A stretch of 64,000 bases of DNA, taken from contig NC_089981.1 in the NCBI RefSeq assembly GCF_036417845.1, positions 24,944,001 to 25,008,000 of the forward strand. The letters are read 5' to 3'. Under the pieces are notes generated by a model. The model had not been told where the DNA came from. It did not search any database and saw only the letters and a program-made list of their open reading frames with translations. Positions 47,001 to 57,999 of this stretch are shown piece by piece. The DNA comes from Apteryx mantelli. Taxonomy: Eukaryota; Chordata; Aves; Apterygiformes; Apterygidae. Numbering within the stretch: the first letter of the stretch is position 1; each line of letters starts with the position of its first letter. Position numbers and translations under genes: made by a program.

Positions 47001-50000
47001 TATTCTTCCTACAAAGATGGATTCCTAATACATACAGGCCAGACACTTTCTCAGCTAACGGTGCATCTTTTATCTGCAATATCACTGTAATTGATTTATT
47101 TCGCTACTGCACTACAAACATAGTTGCTACCACGTACATTGCAAACTCATGACAAAATATTATTGCTGAGAAAAGGCCTGTTCCTGTAATCAACACAGAC
47201 TTAATCAAAACATAGTTAAAAATTATCTGTGCAGGATTAAGGAACAGGGTTTTTGTTTTGTTGTTTTTTTTAAACACAATCCCCCCAAAAGAAAAACAGA
47301 TTTCCCTCATCTACTCAGAGGCTGTAATTGTGATCCTACTATGAGAAAAAGTGAGAATTCAATCCAATCTGTTTGCAAGTTCAAAAAGCAAGTATCAACT
47401 GCCAACAGATGTCAGTCTTATACAGCTACCTCCAGACCATGTCTGACTGTCCTTTAAGTACTTAAAGGAGTCAATATAAAACCATCATGAGGCAAACGGA
47501 TCACTATCACTTTCTGAAAACAGTCTCTACATATGATCTGTATGCAAAAGATTTTTTTTCCTTTTAAAAGAAAGGACATTTCTGTACTAAAAACTCCAGC
47601 TTCGGAAATACTTATCAGTTGTTTCATTCCTTATAAAGAGGAATTTGTAATGGGATTTAGAAAGGGTGGGTAGCTCATAAAAGAAAAATCACATGACTGT
47701 ATCAAGAACTAGCAGTTTTGTTTAGTGAATCTCTGGAGTCCAAAATATACTGTTTTTCAAACACAGCTAGAAGAAGTAGTTCAACAGGAGATAGTAATCA
47801 AAAAGATAGTGTTTTTGGAATACACCTAAATTGTTTTAAAATACACAAGTACAAATCTAACGCTAGATAACTAGTAACATTAGGAAGCTATACGAAGCAT
47901 CAGGCATCGTTAATTTAACCAGATGAAACCACAGAAAGCTCCTTCAGTTAACACAAAGGTTTAAGTGAAAACAATATGCTGGCACTAAACCAGAACTGAA
48001 AGCAGTTCTTCCCATGTTAAAAACCTCTAACTGATGTATGGAGCCATCCTGTGGTAAAACAAGGCAACTTCAAGAAGATTCTACGAGAGCCTCCCTCCAA
48101 AGCAGGGATCCTGCTTACGCTGCACACCGGTTGTTCCTGCAGAATTTTGCCAAGAACAAAGTGAGCTAATGCGCCGTACTCTGCTATCTTCCTCCAGTAA
48201 CAAGCAAGTACACAATGCAGCAAAGATAGTTTGTACATTTAAGCTGGATTTAAATATAAACACACAGTATATTTTAAGAATCCTAAATACCCATTTTTTA
48301 CTTACCCTTTATTGGGTTGAAGAAGTTGAAAAAAGAATCATTAGGTACTTGTTTAGTAATTGTCCGAACTGTGCCTCGGCCCTTGTGTTTTTGTTTTTTC
48401 TTGATTGTTTTAACTGTAACATTTTTTCCTTTCTTCCAGTCAATAGTACACCTAAAGACAACACATGGGAAACAGCACACAGGACATCAAGGGAGACAAG
48501 GAACTGAGCAGAGAGTAACAGACATAAAGGCAAAGATGGCTTCTCATTCTCTAGATAAAGCTAATTTTATGCACACTGACAACTTAGATGCACCTGACAA
48601 GATGTTTAAGATGCACTGCAGTGCTAGAGGCTATATACATGTTGGACATACCAAATATTTCCTGAAACAAAAGAGCTACACAGTTTGTCTTGTCAGAGTA
48701 ATCACTGTAGTGGAAACAGAGGACAGATACCCCCTCTCTGCCCCCCCGACTCCTCCTCCACTCAGGTACTTTAATACTTCTTTGCCCCAACCATTTGAGT
48801 TTTGAGACTGAGGAAATGATTACAGCTGTTCCAGAAAATCTCAACAGTTGAGAATGATTCTTCAAACAGCAAGACCAGTAAAAAACAATACATCATGTTC
48901 TCTCAGTACAGGTCAAGGCAATGTCCAGTTACAGTAAATCAGCAAAAGTTTTATTGTCATTAATTACTTCATTAAAAGAAAATGGCACCTGGAAAATATT
49001 CACTAGAAATTCAAAACATCTTTTAAGTTCAAGTTTTCCTTACCCCTCACAATCAACTATTTCAGGTCCCTCAAATGAAAAAGGATCTGTCTTGTCTGGC
49101 TCCGACTTCATTTTGTAGGTTTTTGTCAGGACTGAATTAGAAAAGTAGTCATTGGGCCCAAAGTGGAACTCTAATGAAAAAGACTAGAAGAAAGTTCCAT
49201 TATAGGTACCATTAATTTTCATCTTTAGAAGAGTGAATTATCAGAACTACCATCAAACTCTGAACACAGGAAAGTTAAGAACTTGATAGCAAATATATCT
49301 TTCACTGTAACAAAAGCAGGAAATGAAGAACGTGAACCAATTCTAGAAGCGCAACAACTAGAACAGCCTTGGTTGACATTAACATTCAAATTATAATCAG
49401 GTAACCTACATTTCATTCCCCTTTACATATATTACTGCTATCTTAAAAGCAACCTTAAAAATAAGTACTTCAGGAAAAGTCTTGGTTTCTTATTCTATGA
49501 AAGCCTGGTTGAAACCACTTTAGAAGAACATACTTCCTATAGTATGAGGAAGTGCTCTTACTAAGTTCAAAAATCTTCCTTACTTTAAGCTAGTTAAGTC
49601 ACATACCCAGATCAGTCATCAAGGTTTCATTATGCTAGCTAAGCACCCTGACATCCTACATCAATCTCAAAACAAATTTAGCTTCAACGTGAAATACAGG
49701 AACACACATGGAGCCCTTGTTGTGCCTGACTTCTACTTTTATGCATATTTGCATAACTACATATGCATATATATACATATACACACATACACATATGCAC
49801 ACACGAAAAAGTAAACAAAGGGAACCATAAAAGCTTAGATATAGGCTACAGTGAACAGAACTTAAAGGAAGCACCCACATATTAGTGTAATGAAACAAAT
49901 CTACTTTTGAAGGACAAGAACTACAGTTGATCCCTCACGGTCAAGGCAAATCAGAAATTCCTGACAATTATGTATTTCTTCTGGTTATAACTTAACCCCC

Positions 50001-53000
50001 AGCAGAATTAGTGTTTTTATTACACACCAGAAATGCAAGCTTTTTGCAGTCAAAGCTAGCAATTGCAATACACAATGCAGCAATTTTTAAACAATCAGAA
50101 AATACAGTCACACAAGACTGGAGAGCAGGTTTCATTCAAGAAGTTAGAGATGCATGCATTTGTTTCCAAATACAGAAGAGACACAGAATTTGTCAGCCTT
50201 CCATTATTGGATTTCATGTAGCACTGGAATGGAACCTATTCACAGGAATATACTGTCAAGAGGTTACGAACAGTGCGAGACAAAATAAATCCACTGTTGT
50301 CTTAAGAGCAGAAGATCTTCAGCTTAAGGTACTGTAAACCAAAGCTGAATAAGAACAAATAAAAGTGTTGTAGTTCAAAACAACTATTCTCCAATTTATC
50401 TGAATGCCACTGAATAGGTATGCTTCAAGGTATTTTTAGAATACTCAGTTCGTGCTTAAACAGTTCTTCACTACACTCATGCCCGCTCTCAGGCCCAATA
50501 ATATTTTACAGTTTAAAAATTCCCAGTCTGTCTCTATCCCTACCACTCCCCTTGCATATTATCAACTCAAGCTTTTGGTACTAACAGGAGAAACAATGAG
50601 GACCAAAAACTTTGCTCCATATTTGGAGAAAGTCTATTATTCTTTCTTTCTTGATTCTGCAATGAAGCATTTCTTGTGCTTATTTTAGACTGTTTATCAA
50701 ATGACTACAGCTCCATAAAACTCAGCAAAATAAAAATATGCATGTGGGGAAGAAGCCACAAAGATGAAGTTTAAAGATAGGATGTGTAGGCTTGAATCCT
50801 GTTCTTCTCTCTGCCACCTCCTCCTCAAAAAAGGTTTAAGCAATAAGTATTGTCTACATGAATTAAATGCATCACAACAGAACAATTTGTTTTTGACACA
50901 GTAGCTGCAAGATAAACACTGTGTGCTGAACTTGTAGACAAATAACTTCTGAAAAAAGTCAAACTTCAAGTTTAAAATTACTCATTAGGTACACTTTTAA
51001 AGGCTACCTAGTATATTTTCTATACTTTTGCAGAGGCACTGTATTCATCATCATTGTTTTTGATTAAAATAACTAAGTCACATATATTTCATTTCTTATT
51101 TTGGTGAAGTATTCTGTAGCACACAATGTTCTCCACAACAGATTCATTTTCAAACCAAAAGCAGCCATTTCACTTTGCTAGTAAGAATAGCTTATTTGGA
51201 ATTTAAAAGAGAAAATGAAAGTGAAAACTAGCATAGACTGAGCAGAATCAGATTTAGAAACTACAACAATGATACAGATAAGGCTAAGGCTAAGACAGAA
51301 AAGGGTCAGGAAAGCTAGAGAGAAATTTTAAAAGCCAAAGCATGGAGATACTATCCTGGAAAGCACCTCCCACACATTCCAGCAAAACAGAATGGAATGA
51401 AAACATTTTGAACTGCTGCTCTCATCATTACTACAACCTTCATGAGAAACAGCTAGAGAAAACTTACCATAGGCTGTCCAGGTTCAGAAAATTTAACTTT
51501 AATATCCTGCAGGTGTTTCAAGATTGGTTCATCATATTCCTATAAAGAAAAAGAAATGCTAATTGAGCAGGCAGCATTTAGAAGAGCAACATTTTAATCC
51601 AATCTAGTTTACTTGCTTGACCTGCTTTTGTAACACAACAGGACCTTGTACTTATTCAAAGATTTCAAATGAAGTTCAGATACGAATCCAAATTCTGTAT
51701 GACTGGTTTGGCACAAATATCATGTGCCAAATTCTCAACCATTAAGCCTTGTTTTCGGTAGCTAGAAGTACCTTGCTAGGCTGCATGAACTTTACCAAAA
51801 ATGAAATACTTCATTCATAATTTTTATTGCTGATGAGATTCACAGGCTTCAGGGTATTATTGCTTAACAGCATTAAAAGCAATTAAGATAACTGAGGGGA
51901 AAACAACATAAGATGTTTAACATTAATTCAACCAATCCACAGGTACATTTAAAAATATCCTTGCAAAAATAATAATCCTGGACTAAGTTAACAAAACTAC
52001 AGGGGAACATCTGTTGTGAGCAGTGTGTAAACCTGTATTTTAATATCTACAGAAGTTGTTACAAGATCATTTCTAAAACAATCAAAATCTTGTTTAGAAA
52101 TTTGGGTCAGCTGTTCTGCTTGTCCATTGCTAGCCTCCCAACATCTTAAGGAATAATATTATGGATTCTGAAGAACCATAAGCTTTCATCTTTTACCCAT
52201 TCAACATGTAAACACTAGTAGTTGAAAAAAGAGCATCAGTTTAACACACGACAGAAGTTATCCTTTTCAGAGGAGAAACTTACTTGTACTAATTCACTTA
52301 GCATATCTACATTTCTAAAGATCGTAAACCAGAAGTCTGGAATTCCTTTGAGATTTGTCTCTTCTGCTTCTGCCTTTTCTTCTATTACGACTACATTTTT
52401 CAGGTCTCCCTGTGAAACAAATAAAGAAACATTTAAGAAATGAAACCATGACTTTTCAATATATTCAACAAGCAGAGGTAGATGTTCAGGATGTTTGCCA
52501 TCTCTGAAGTTTTCTTCAAAGAGCTTTCTAAATGTAAGCAACTGTTTTTCCCCTATAAGTGAAGCTAAGAGACATCAGAGGTTTACTCAAACACCTAGAA
52601 GTATACACAATGAATTCAGACTCACTTTCAATTCTTTTGGAATTCTCGTCTACAAATAGTAAATAGATTGAATAACAGTTGCAGTAACTTAAATAGGAAA
52701 AAAAAAAAATCAAATGCATTTCTGCTTTTCCACAAATTAAAAAAAAAACAACACACAAATACATTTGTATTTTTTATTCATCTCTTCCCTGTGGTCTCAT
52801 GCGTCATTTACAGTGTTCCATCTAAAATTTAAAATTAGCCTCTGCCCTTGGAAACAGTCTTATCTTCCCAACAATTTTGCAGAACACCTGGCAAAATTTG
52901 CCACTATAATGATTATTTTTCATTGTTACAGTCTTGAATGGTGAACCTCTTATGATGCAGGGTTCCCTCACATAACTGAGGTCAAATGTTACCAAAAATG

Positions 53001-56000
53001 AATGACTTGACCAACTTCCCCATTCCACAAAACAGGAAATTTGCAGTCTGAATTAGTTGTATTGCACCTTCCCTTTTACACCACTAGATAGCAGCAAATA
53101 TACACATTCTTTTAAAGAGCAGCCATCTGGGTTATTACTAGTCAAGAGCATGAATCAGCAGTTTACTTGTCATCTAGAACTGTTTCTGATCTTACAATTG
53201 CGTGGAATGTTGCCAGTCAATGTCGTATATACATAAAGCCTAACAAATCTTCTTGCTTATGCATGTGGAATACTGTCTCATGCTATATCTCAGGAGACCA
53301 GTAAAAATACAGAGAGATTAATTCATTTTGTAAACAGAAGTCTCCAAAGGAAACTGAAGGGAGACAGGACAATGAAAAAATGCAAAGAAAACCTGAGAGA
53401 ATAGCAAATATGGCATTGTAAGTAGGTTGCTTCTCTTAGGAAAAGGTTCAAGCTATGAGTATGCGCTAAAACAATTACAGGAAAGTAAAAACCAGCCTAC
53501 CTATCACAGCATCTTTCCTAAACCTGGATATCTTCTCCTCAATAGGCAAAGTCAGTAGTCAGCATACATGCTATTAGATCAATTCCATTTTATGACTAGG
53601 ACACATCTGTGTGTCAAATCTGTGCTTATGGAAATTAAAGCTAATTATGTCCCCCAAAATAAAGGGGACAGGCAGAAAAACAGCCAGCCTTCTATTATCT
53701 TGGGGAATGATGTAGCACTGGAATGGAACCCATTATCAGGAAGATGCCGTTAACAGGTTACGAACAGTGCAAAAAGGCAACATTTCAATTTGCTTAAGTT
53801 ATGAGCTTAAAGAGAGGCTAAATTACATGTTTAAAAGCTTTCACTGGACATAAAGTTCATCAGAATAACACATTATTGATAAAACCTTTATTACCAGAAG
53901 ATGAATTCCTCAGTGGGAAATGCTGTACAGCAATTAATTCTGAAAAATCTGTTACAACTGTAGTTCACTGCCCAAATTATACTCACAGCTAGTTTTTCTT
54001 CCTCCTCATTTTCACTGTGCCACTCTGACTCTGCATCTGTAGGTTCAGCTTCCCCATTAATAAACTCTCTTCTCTGTCCAAGAAAAGTTAAAAATGTAAG
54101 CGAAGATTCTGGATGAGCTCCTGACATAAGCACAGTTAAATATATTCAGACAGAACTGACTCAGCTATAAGGAGAAAAACAGTTCTGTAAAGATATATAT
54201 AGTCTTCCTACCTTATCAAAAAGAGGTTGATAGAGTGCTGCATATTTTCTCTCTAGATCATGTACTTCTTCATAGAATTTAGCTTCTATATGGGCACATT
54301 TCACCTGGAGCTGTTTCAAGGCATCAATTCTTCTTTTCACTGCTTTTGGTAAACTAAAAACAAATAAATCTGTAAGCCTAAGAAGTTAGTTGTCTCATTA
54401 TTATTTCACATAAAGAGAAATACACTGCTTATGGCTCAATCCAATTTTTAATAAAGGGTTTAAGTCAAACATACATTTTTCTTCAAAACTTATTCCAAAA
54501 GTTTATTGGGGGGGGGGGGGGGGAAAACACACACCTTTCTCCTACCCAGGTTGTCCTTAAAGGTGTTCCATTCCCTGTGTCACTACCCTCCCCATGTATT
54601 TTGAAGATCTGAAATTAATAACTTTGTTTATGCCTAAACTTATGCAACTGGAGCCGTGCTGAACCATTCATGAAAAAGGATTGGTTATGTTGCAGGGAAA
54701 AGCTTGGATTCATGGGTCATATTCAGAAACACGCACGCTGCCCCTCTGTACTTGATATTATTAGGAGCTTATACAGTCAGATAAAAAGGACTTTTCTCAG
54801 CATTTGTAATAAGGATCTCTAAAAAATAGCTAACCCTAGTCAAGAAATAAAAGCACTAATCTCTACTTAAGGTAAAATTTAAAAGTGCGGCTCATAGTAG
54901 GGCTACTCTACAGTTAATATAAGCCAAGATTCAAACTGGGGGATTAAAGAAAAAAAAAGGCAGCTTTGCTGATCCTGAAATTTTCCACTACAAATTTGAT
55001 AGCAATTTTGCAGAAATCAGCCATTAATGAAGCACATGCCCTAACAGGCTAAGGGTCACAAAAGCATGGAGAGGGAGAAAAAGGCTAATCTAAGTTATTT
55101 CAAACCAAAACCGTAACAGCCAAAGGAAATACTACAGTGGACAAGATCTTGTTTTCAATTTTGTGCAATTAAACTAGAACTTGAGTCATTTTTCCAAAAA
55201 CAGGTCCCTGAATCATGCTGTAAGTCAACCATTTCTCTTAAATATTTGTTCCAATTTCTTACCTTTATTATGCAGTAATGATATTCTACTATGCTTTCAG
55301 TCTTTCAAGAGTTTTACTAGGCACTGTACTTACGTTTCAATATAACTTGAAGGAGTGAGCGCTGTATTGTCAAGCCGTTCCTGTAGAGCTGCCAGGACCT
55401 GTGGATTTTGCATCACTTGGTCTGCTAGCTTTTCTGTGAAGACAGAAAACCACTCTCAAAACAAATCTGAATATATTCATAGAGCTTCTGTCATATTATG
55501 TCTTTCTTACAGCAGCCACAGTAAAGTACTAGCTATTTTCTAGTTCTCAAATATCACCAATACATTACATTAACAAGAGAAGCAAAATTACTTCAGATTC
55601 AGATCTCATACAGACAAAGCTGGATAATAACGCATCCTTCTCTTCGGAAAAGTATCAAATCTCTGCTGCTAGAAGTAAACAGCACACAGATGACATGAGC
55701 AGATTTCCTGCCTTCCCTGGTATGTAAGAAGGTGGAAATCCAAGTTTCTTGATCCTCCCTATATACTAGCTCTAGTTCACAAGCCACCCATAAATTTGCT
55801 AGAGAAGAACTACCAAATTATACTTCCAAGACACTTGCAAGTTTTTTCTACTTAGTCTTACTCTTGAAAGACTGACAAAAAAACCTTTGTGTACCGTAGA
55901 AAAAAGCAGACTAGCACTATGACCCTTTACTTGATCACTAATAACTTCTAGAACATCAAGATACTCTTACAATTCATAAGACTTCTCAAACAGTCCAAGC

Positions 56001-57981
56001 ACCACCACTGCAGAAGACTGTTTTTAAGGAGTTCAGATCTAAAATGCTTTTAGTTAAGTTAAAAATCTTCACTAGTAACTGCACAAGTGGTTGCAGTGTG
56101 AAGACCACATTTGCTTTTCAAGTCTTTCTATTCTTTCCCACTGCTCCTCCCTCCAGTCATTAAAATCATTAAACTGCACATCACACATTAACTTGAAACT
56201 TTTACATTGTTCCGTTTTTCCTTAATCTGAATTGATTATAAGAATTAGCCATTGGTATCTACCAATTGACATGTGATTTCCAATTGCAGGTCATGAAGGC
56301 TTTCTTAAAAAAAAAATCTGTAACCACATAGTGAAATATACCAATTTTTTACACATAACTTACAGATTCAAGTATTCAAGTTAATAACAGTGGAACTGTA
56401 GCTTCTCTGCATGCACAAGTGCACACATATTAATTCTAAAGTTTAAGCAAGATTCAGCACAGTTATCTGTAGACCTTTGAAATAAAGAATAAAAACTTTG
56501 AAAAGACATTCTTATAAAGATGCATTTTCCTACAAATAAGATAGTAAAGAACCAGCATGCATGCAGGACTGCTCACTTTAATAACAATATGCAATTTTCA
56601 AAGTTATTAAAAGGTAGTCTATACAGGCCTCACTGAAAGGTTTTAGTTTGTTGTTTCATTCAATAGTGATGCATGCTAGTCAGTATATATATGAAGTATT
56701 TTCACTATTACAGATATAAAGCCTTTATTTTTCTCTGGGCTGCACTACGCAAGCAAAACATCAGCCTAAAAGAGGAAGTATCTTAACAGAAAGTGAACGA
56801 TCAGCCTAAAACACATTGCTTTGCTTTCAATAATGAACATGTATGTAATTTTGAGTGTCAAGGTTTTGGAATTGTAGATAAGAGAGCTTCAATATACAAG
56901 GTAATGGGTTTACCCCACCTTTGCACTGTTCCACTACTACTACTACTACTTATTTCTTACCTTTTTTGTCACTTGCATTTTTAGCAGCCTCCACAGAATC
57001 TGAAGCAGTATCTTCTGCTTTACTAAGAGAATTAAAAATTTAACATATTAAAAGGAATCACTTTGTAAAAGCTTTAATATTTAAGCATAAAAGCATTCTG
57101 AATTTTCAGTGTTTACTACAGGGCAAGATTTATAAACATGCATATCACTAAAAGATGCTTTTTTTGCGTCAAACTCCTCAAAACTGACAGTAAAAGCTAG
57201 GTAAGAAACTAGTTCTAAGATGAATAGAAAACAAAGGAAAGGCAAAAAACTTCAGACATATAAATTCATCTCATTACGTGACTGGCTGGCCTTTGGTCTG
57301 TACTAGGTCACCCTGGAAAGGAGAATGTTATTATCCCACATGTGAAAACACAAGACACCCTTTTTCAATAAGTGATAAAGAAATACATTAGAAATAGAGG
57401 TAAGAAAGATCAACAAGTGCTCAAAGCTCTTTGACTGCAATTTCCATACCAAATTGTTTTGATTAATAGAAAAAAACATTCACTTTAGTCTAGGAAGAGA
57501 TGCTCCCTCCCCCCACAATGTCTTCCATTGTATTTCCTCTGCTGGAGTAAGAAAGGGCCTAAAAAGAGTCAGCAGTCAGTAAGTATTCCGGTATTTCCAG
57601 ACAGTTTGCAGGTCACAGAATACAGGTTGGGAATTGCTGAAATGATCCTTAACTCAGATACAAAAGGAGAAAAAATTATCACATATGCAAATGGATATTA
57701 TTAGTTACCAGACTAAGTTATCCAGCTTATCCTGGTGCAGTACAAGCCTTGAAAGAGACTACTGCAGCATCACAGATAGCAAGTTAAACAGACACCAAGT
57801 TAAAAAATAATAGTATTTGCTCTAGAAATGCTAGAAAAACTAGAAAATAAAACTATGCCTTTAGCATGCTTGGTATTATTTCCTTAGCCTATTAGTAAAT
57901 ATTACTTGTTAATATTAGTAAATATATAACTACGCAAATTTAATTTCAATAAAATAGTCCAACATACCTGTTATCTGCCAT
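38048..57981 (-). CDS. NAP1L4: NAP1L4, nucleosome assembly protein 1-like 4 (complete; 14 coding exons)
   Basis: A histone chaperone of the NAP family that binds H2A-H2B and shuttles between cytoplasm and nucleus. Join on the minus strand: 57981-57968, 57022-56961, 55433-55334, 54353-54212, 54073-53987, 52409-52284, 51539-51468, 49183-49044, 48451-48306, 46717-46695, 46065-45946, 45660-45631, 44308-44252, 38086-38048. This totals 1,158 nt and gives 385 residues, against 375-386 in human isoforms. The frame is open throughout and every junction is GT-AG. Parts in order: a variable N-terminus (MADNSKAEDTASDSVEAAK), the long dimerisation helix (about residues 63-112), acidic SENEEEEKLA, the earmuff fold (GIPDFWFTIF, FHFGPNDYF), a basic NLS-like KKKQKHKGR (265-273), FFNFFNP, the acidic tail (340-370), and a C-terminal CKQQ that resembles a CaaX box. 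Confidence 0.97.
38087..44251 (-). other. NAP1L4 last intron, 6,165 bp
   Basis: The longest intron, AT-rich and without a recognised gene. It contains a perfect 19-bp palindrome at 40511-40529 and an (AG)7 tract (about 40,694-40,708). The plus strand is visibly richer in A than T, and CpG is rare. Confidence 0.75.
40511..40529. repeat. Perfect 19-bp palindrome (9-bp arms)
   Basis: GACCGCTAC, one central T, then GTAGCGGTC. It is flanked by TGTCTG at 40485-40490 and its complement CAGACA at 40544-40549. It lies in the last NAP1L4 intron and is CpG-containing in a CpG-poor region. Confidence 0.9.
44252..44308 (-). CDS. NAP1L4: NAP1L4 exon 14, acidic tail
   Basis: A 57-bp, 19-codon exon encoding ELEGEEEGEEEEDAESDPK. 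If the following intron were not removed, the frame would add VRIFFFA and stop, giving a shorter C-terminus; human also has a form that stops soon after PK. Confidence 0.93.
45631..45660 (-). CDS. NAP1L4: NAP1L4 exon 13, 30-nt acidic exon
   Basis: A 30-nt exon encoding FEEGEEGEEE, the start of the acidic tail. Acceptor CTTTTTAG, donor GTGAGA. It is identical to the human segment. Confidence 0.93.
45946..46065 (-). CDS. NAP1L4: NAP1L4 exon 12
   Basis: A 120-bp, 40-codon exon encoding DEDSEFTLAADFEIGHFFRE and RIVPRAVLYFTGEAI, the end of the folded domain, then EDDDN. Donor AAC|GTATGT. Confidence 0.96.
46695..46717 (-). CDS. NAP1L4: NAP1L4 exon 11, 23-nt micro-exon
   Basis: A 23-nt exon encoding the rest of a Val codon and SGDGESL, which fits the human SGDGESL between NPLK and DEDSEF exactly. 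Acceptor CTTTGTAG, donor GTGAGT. Gene finders are likely to miss it because of its length. Confidence 0.93.
48306..48451 (-). CDS. NAP1L4: NAP1L4 exon 10 (NLS-like region)
   Basis: A 146-bp exon encoding CTIDWKKGKNVTVKTIKKK, QKHKGRGTVRTITKQVP and FFNFFNP. The basic cluster is the presumed nuclear localisation signal. It ends with one base of a Val codon. Confidence 0.96.
49044..49183 (-). CDS. NAP1L4: NAP1L4 exon 9
   Basis: A 140-bp exon encoding SFSLEFHFGPNDYFSNSVL, TKTYKMKSEPDKTDPF and EGPEIVDCEG, the core of the earmuff histone-binding domain. It ends two bases into a Gly codon. Confidence 0.96.
49750..49805. repeat. Imperfect AT/AC dinucleotide tract
   Basis: Mixed CATATA, ATATAC and ACACAC units in the NAP1L4 intron between exons 8 and 9. 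Confidence 0.8.
50158..50278 (-). ncRNA. SNORA54: H/ACA-box snoRNA, SNORA54-like, copy A
   Basis: It lies in the NAP1L4 intron between exons 8 and 9, in host sense. Structure on the minus strand: basal stem GCACTG (50276-50271) with CAGTGC (50226-50221); pocket bases TTCGT (50270-50266) and CCATTC (50232-50227); upper stem AACCT (50265-50261) with AGGTT (50237-50233); H box ACATGA (50219-50214, fits ANANNA). A second hairpin is closed by TCCAA and TTGGA, and the ACA box (50163-50161) is three bases from the end. The pocket is 14 nt above the H box, as the family requires. It would guide pseudouridylation of 28S rRNA. The name rests on human NAP1L4 hosting SNORA54 and on the pocket match. Confidence 0.82.
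51468..51539 (-). CDS. NAP1L4: NAP1L4 exon 8
   Basis: A 72-bp, 24-codon exon encoding EYDEPILKHLQDIKVKF and SEPGQPM. Acceptor TTTATAG, donor GTAAGT. The following intron carries snoRNA copy A. Confidence 0.95.
52284..52409 (-). CDS. NAP1L4: NAP1L4 exon 7
   Basis: A 126-bp, 42-codon exon. It starts GDLKNVVV, with an insertion-tolerant acidic stretch (EEKAEAEETN), then the strongly conserved KGIPDFWFTIFRNVDMLSEL. Confidence 0.96.
53645..53772 (-). ncRNA. SNORA54: H/ACA-box snoRNA, SNORA54-like, copy B
   Basis: It lies in the NAP1L4 intron between exons 6 and 7, host sense, and is a paralogue of copy A. Basal stem GCACTG (53770-53765) with CAGTGC (53720-53715); identical pocket TTCGT (53764-53760) and CCATTC (53726-53721); upper stem AACCT (53759-53755) with GGGTT (53731-53727), where one pair has become U-G; H box ACATCA (53713-53708). 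The 3' hairpin is closed by CCCCAAGATAA with TTATTTTGGGG, an 11-pair stem that includes one G-U. The ACA box is at 53650-53648, three bases from the end. The 3' stem is stronger than in copy A, so B may be the more stable copy. Confidence 0.84.
53987..54073 (-). CDS. NAP1L4: NAP1L4 exon 6
   Basis: An 87-bp, 29-codon exon, phase 0 at both ends. It encodes RREFINGEAEPTDAES and the acidic EWHSENEEEEKLA. The following intron carries snoRNA copy B. Confidence 0.95.
54212..54353 (-). CDS. NAP1L4: NAP1L4 exon 5 (dimerisation helix)
   Basis: A 142-bp exon. It encodes LPKAVKRRIDALKQLQVKC and KFYEEVHDLERKYAALYQ, the long helix through which NAP proteins dimerise. Confidence 0.96.
54508..54523. repeat. 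G16 homopolymer
   Basis: A run of 16 G on the plus strand (C16 in the NAP1L4 transcript) in the intron between exons 4 and 5, followed by AAAACACACACC. Confidence 0.9.
55334..55433 (-). CDS. NAP1L4: NAP1L4 exon 4
   Basis: A 100-bp exon encoding EKLADQVMQNP, LAALQERLD and TPSSYIET, conserved in the family. Acceptor TCTTCACAG, donor AAAC|GTAAGT, where the last exonic base is C, which is unusual but acceptable. Confidence 0.95.
56961..57022 (-). CDS. NAP1L4: NAP1L4 exon 3
   Basis: A 62-bp exon encoding KAEDTASDSVEAAKNASDKK. SDSVEAAKNAS matches the human N-terminal region, while the first residues differ. Acceptor TCTCTTAG, donor GTAAGA. Confidence 0.93.
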
Positions 57982-57999
57982 CTGTATGCCTGTATCCAC
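57968..57999 (-). CDS. NAP1L4: NAP1L4 exon 2 (start codon)
   Basis: A 32-nt exon with acceptor CTTGCAG before 57999 and donor GTATGT from 57967. The ATG is at 57981-57979 in good context (ACAG before, G after). Only 14 coding bases (MADNS, last codon split) follow 18 nt of 5' UTR. Confidence 0.9.

Larger units (their letters stand above)
44309..49043 (-). other. NAP1L4 introns among exons 9-14
   Basis: Introns 44309-45630, 45661-45945, 46066-46694, 46718-48305 and 48452-49043. All are AT-rich and show no further gene or RNA that I could identify. Confidence 0.75.
49184..57967 (-). other. NAP1L4 introns among exons 2-9
   Basis: Introns 49184-51467, 51540-52283, 52410-53986, 54074-54211, 54354-55333, 55434-56960 and 57023-57967. 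The first and third carry the two snoRNAs. The fifth has the G16 run. The rest is AT-rich with nothing recognised. Confidence 0.75.
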
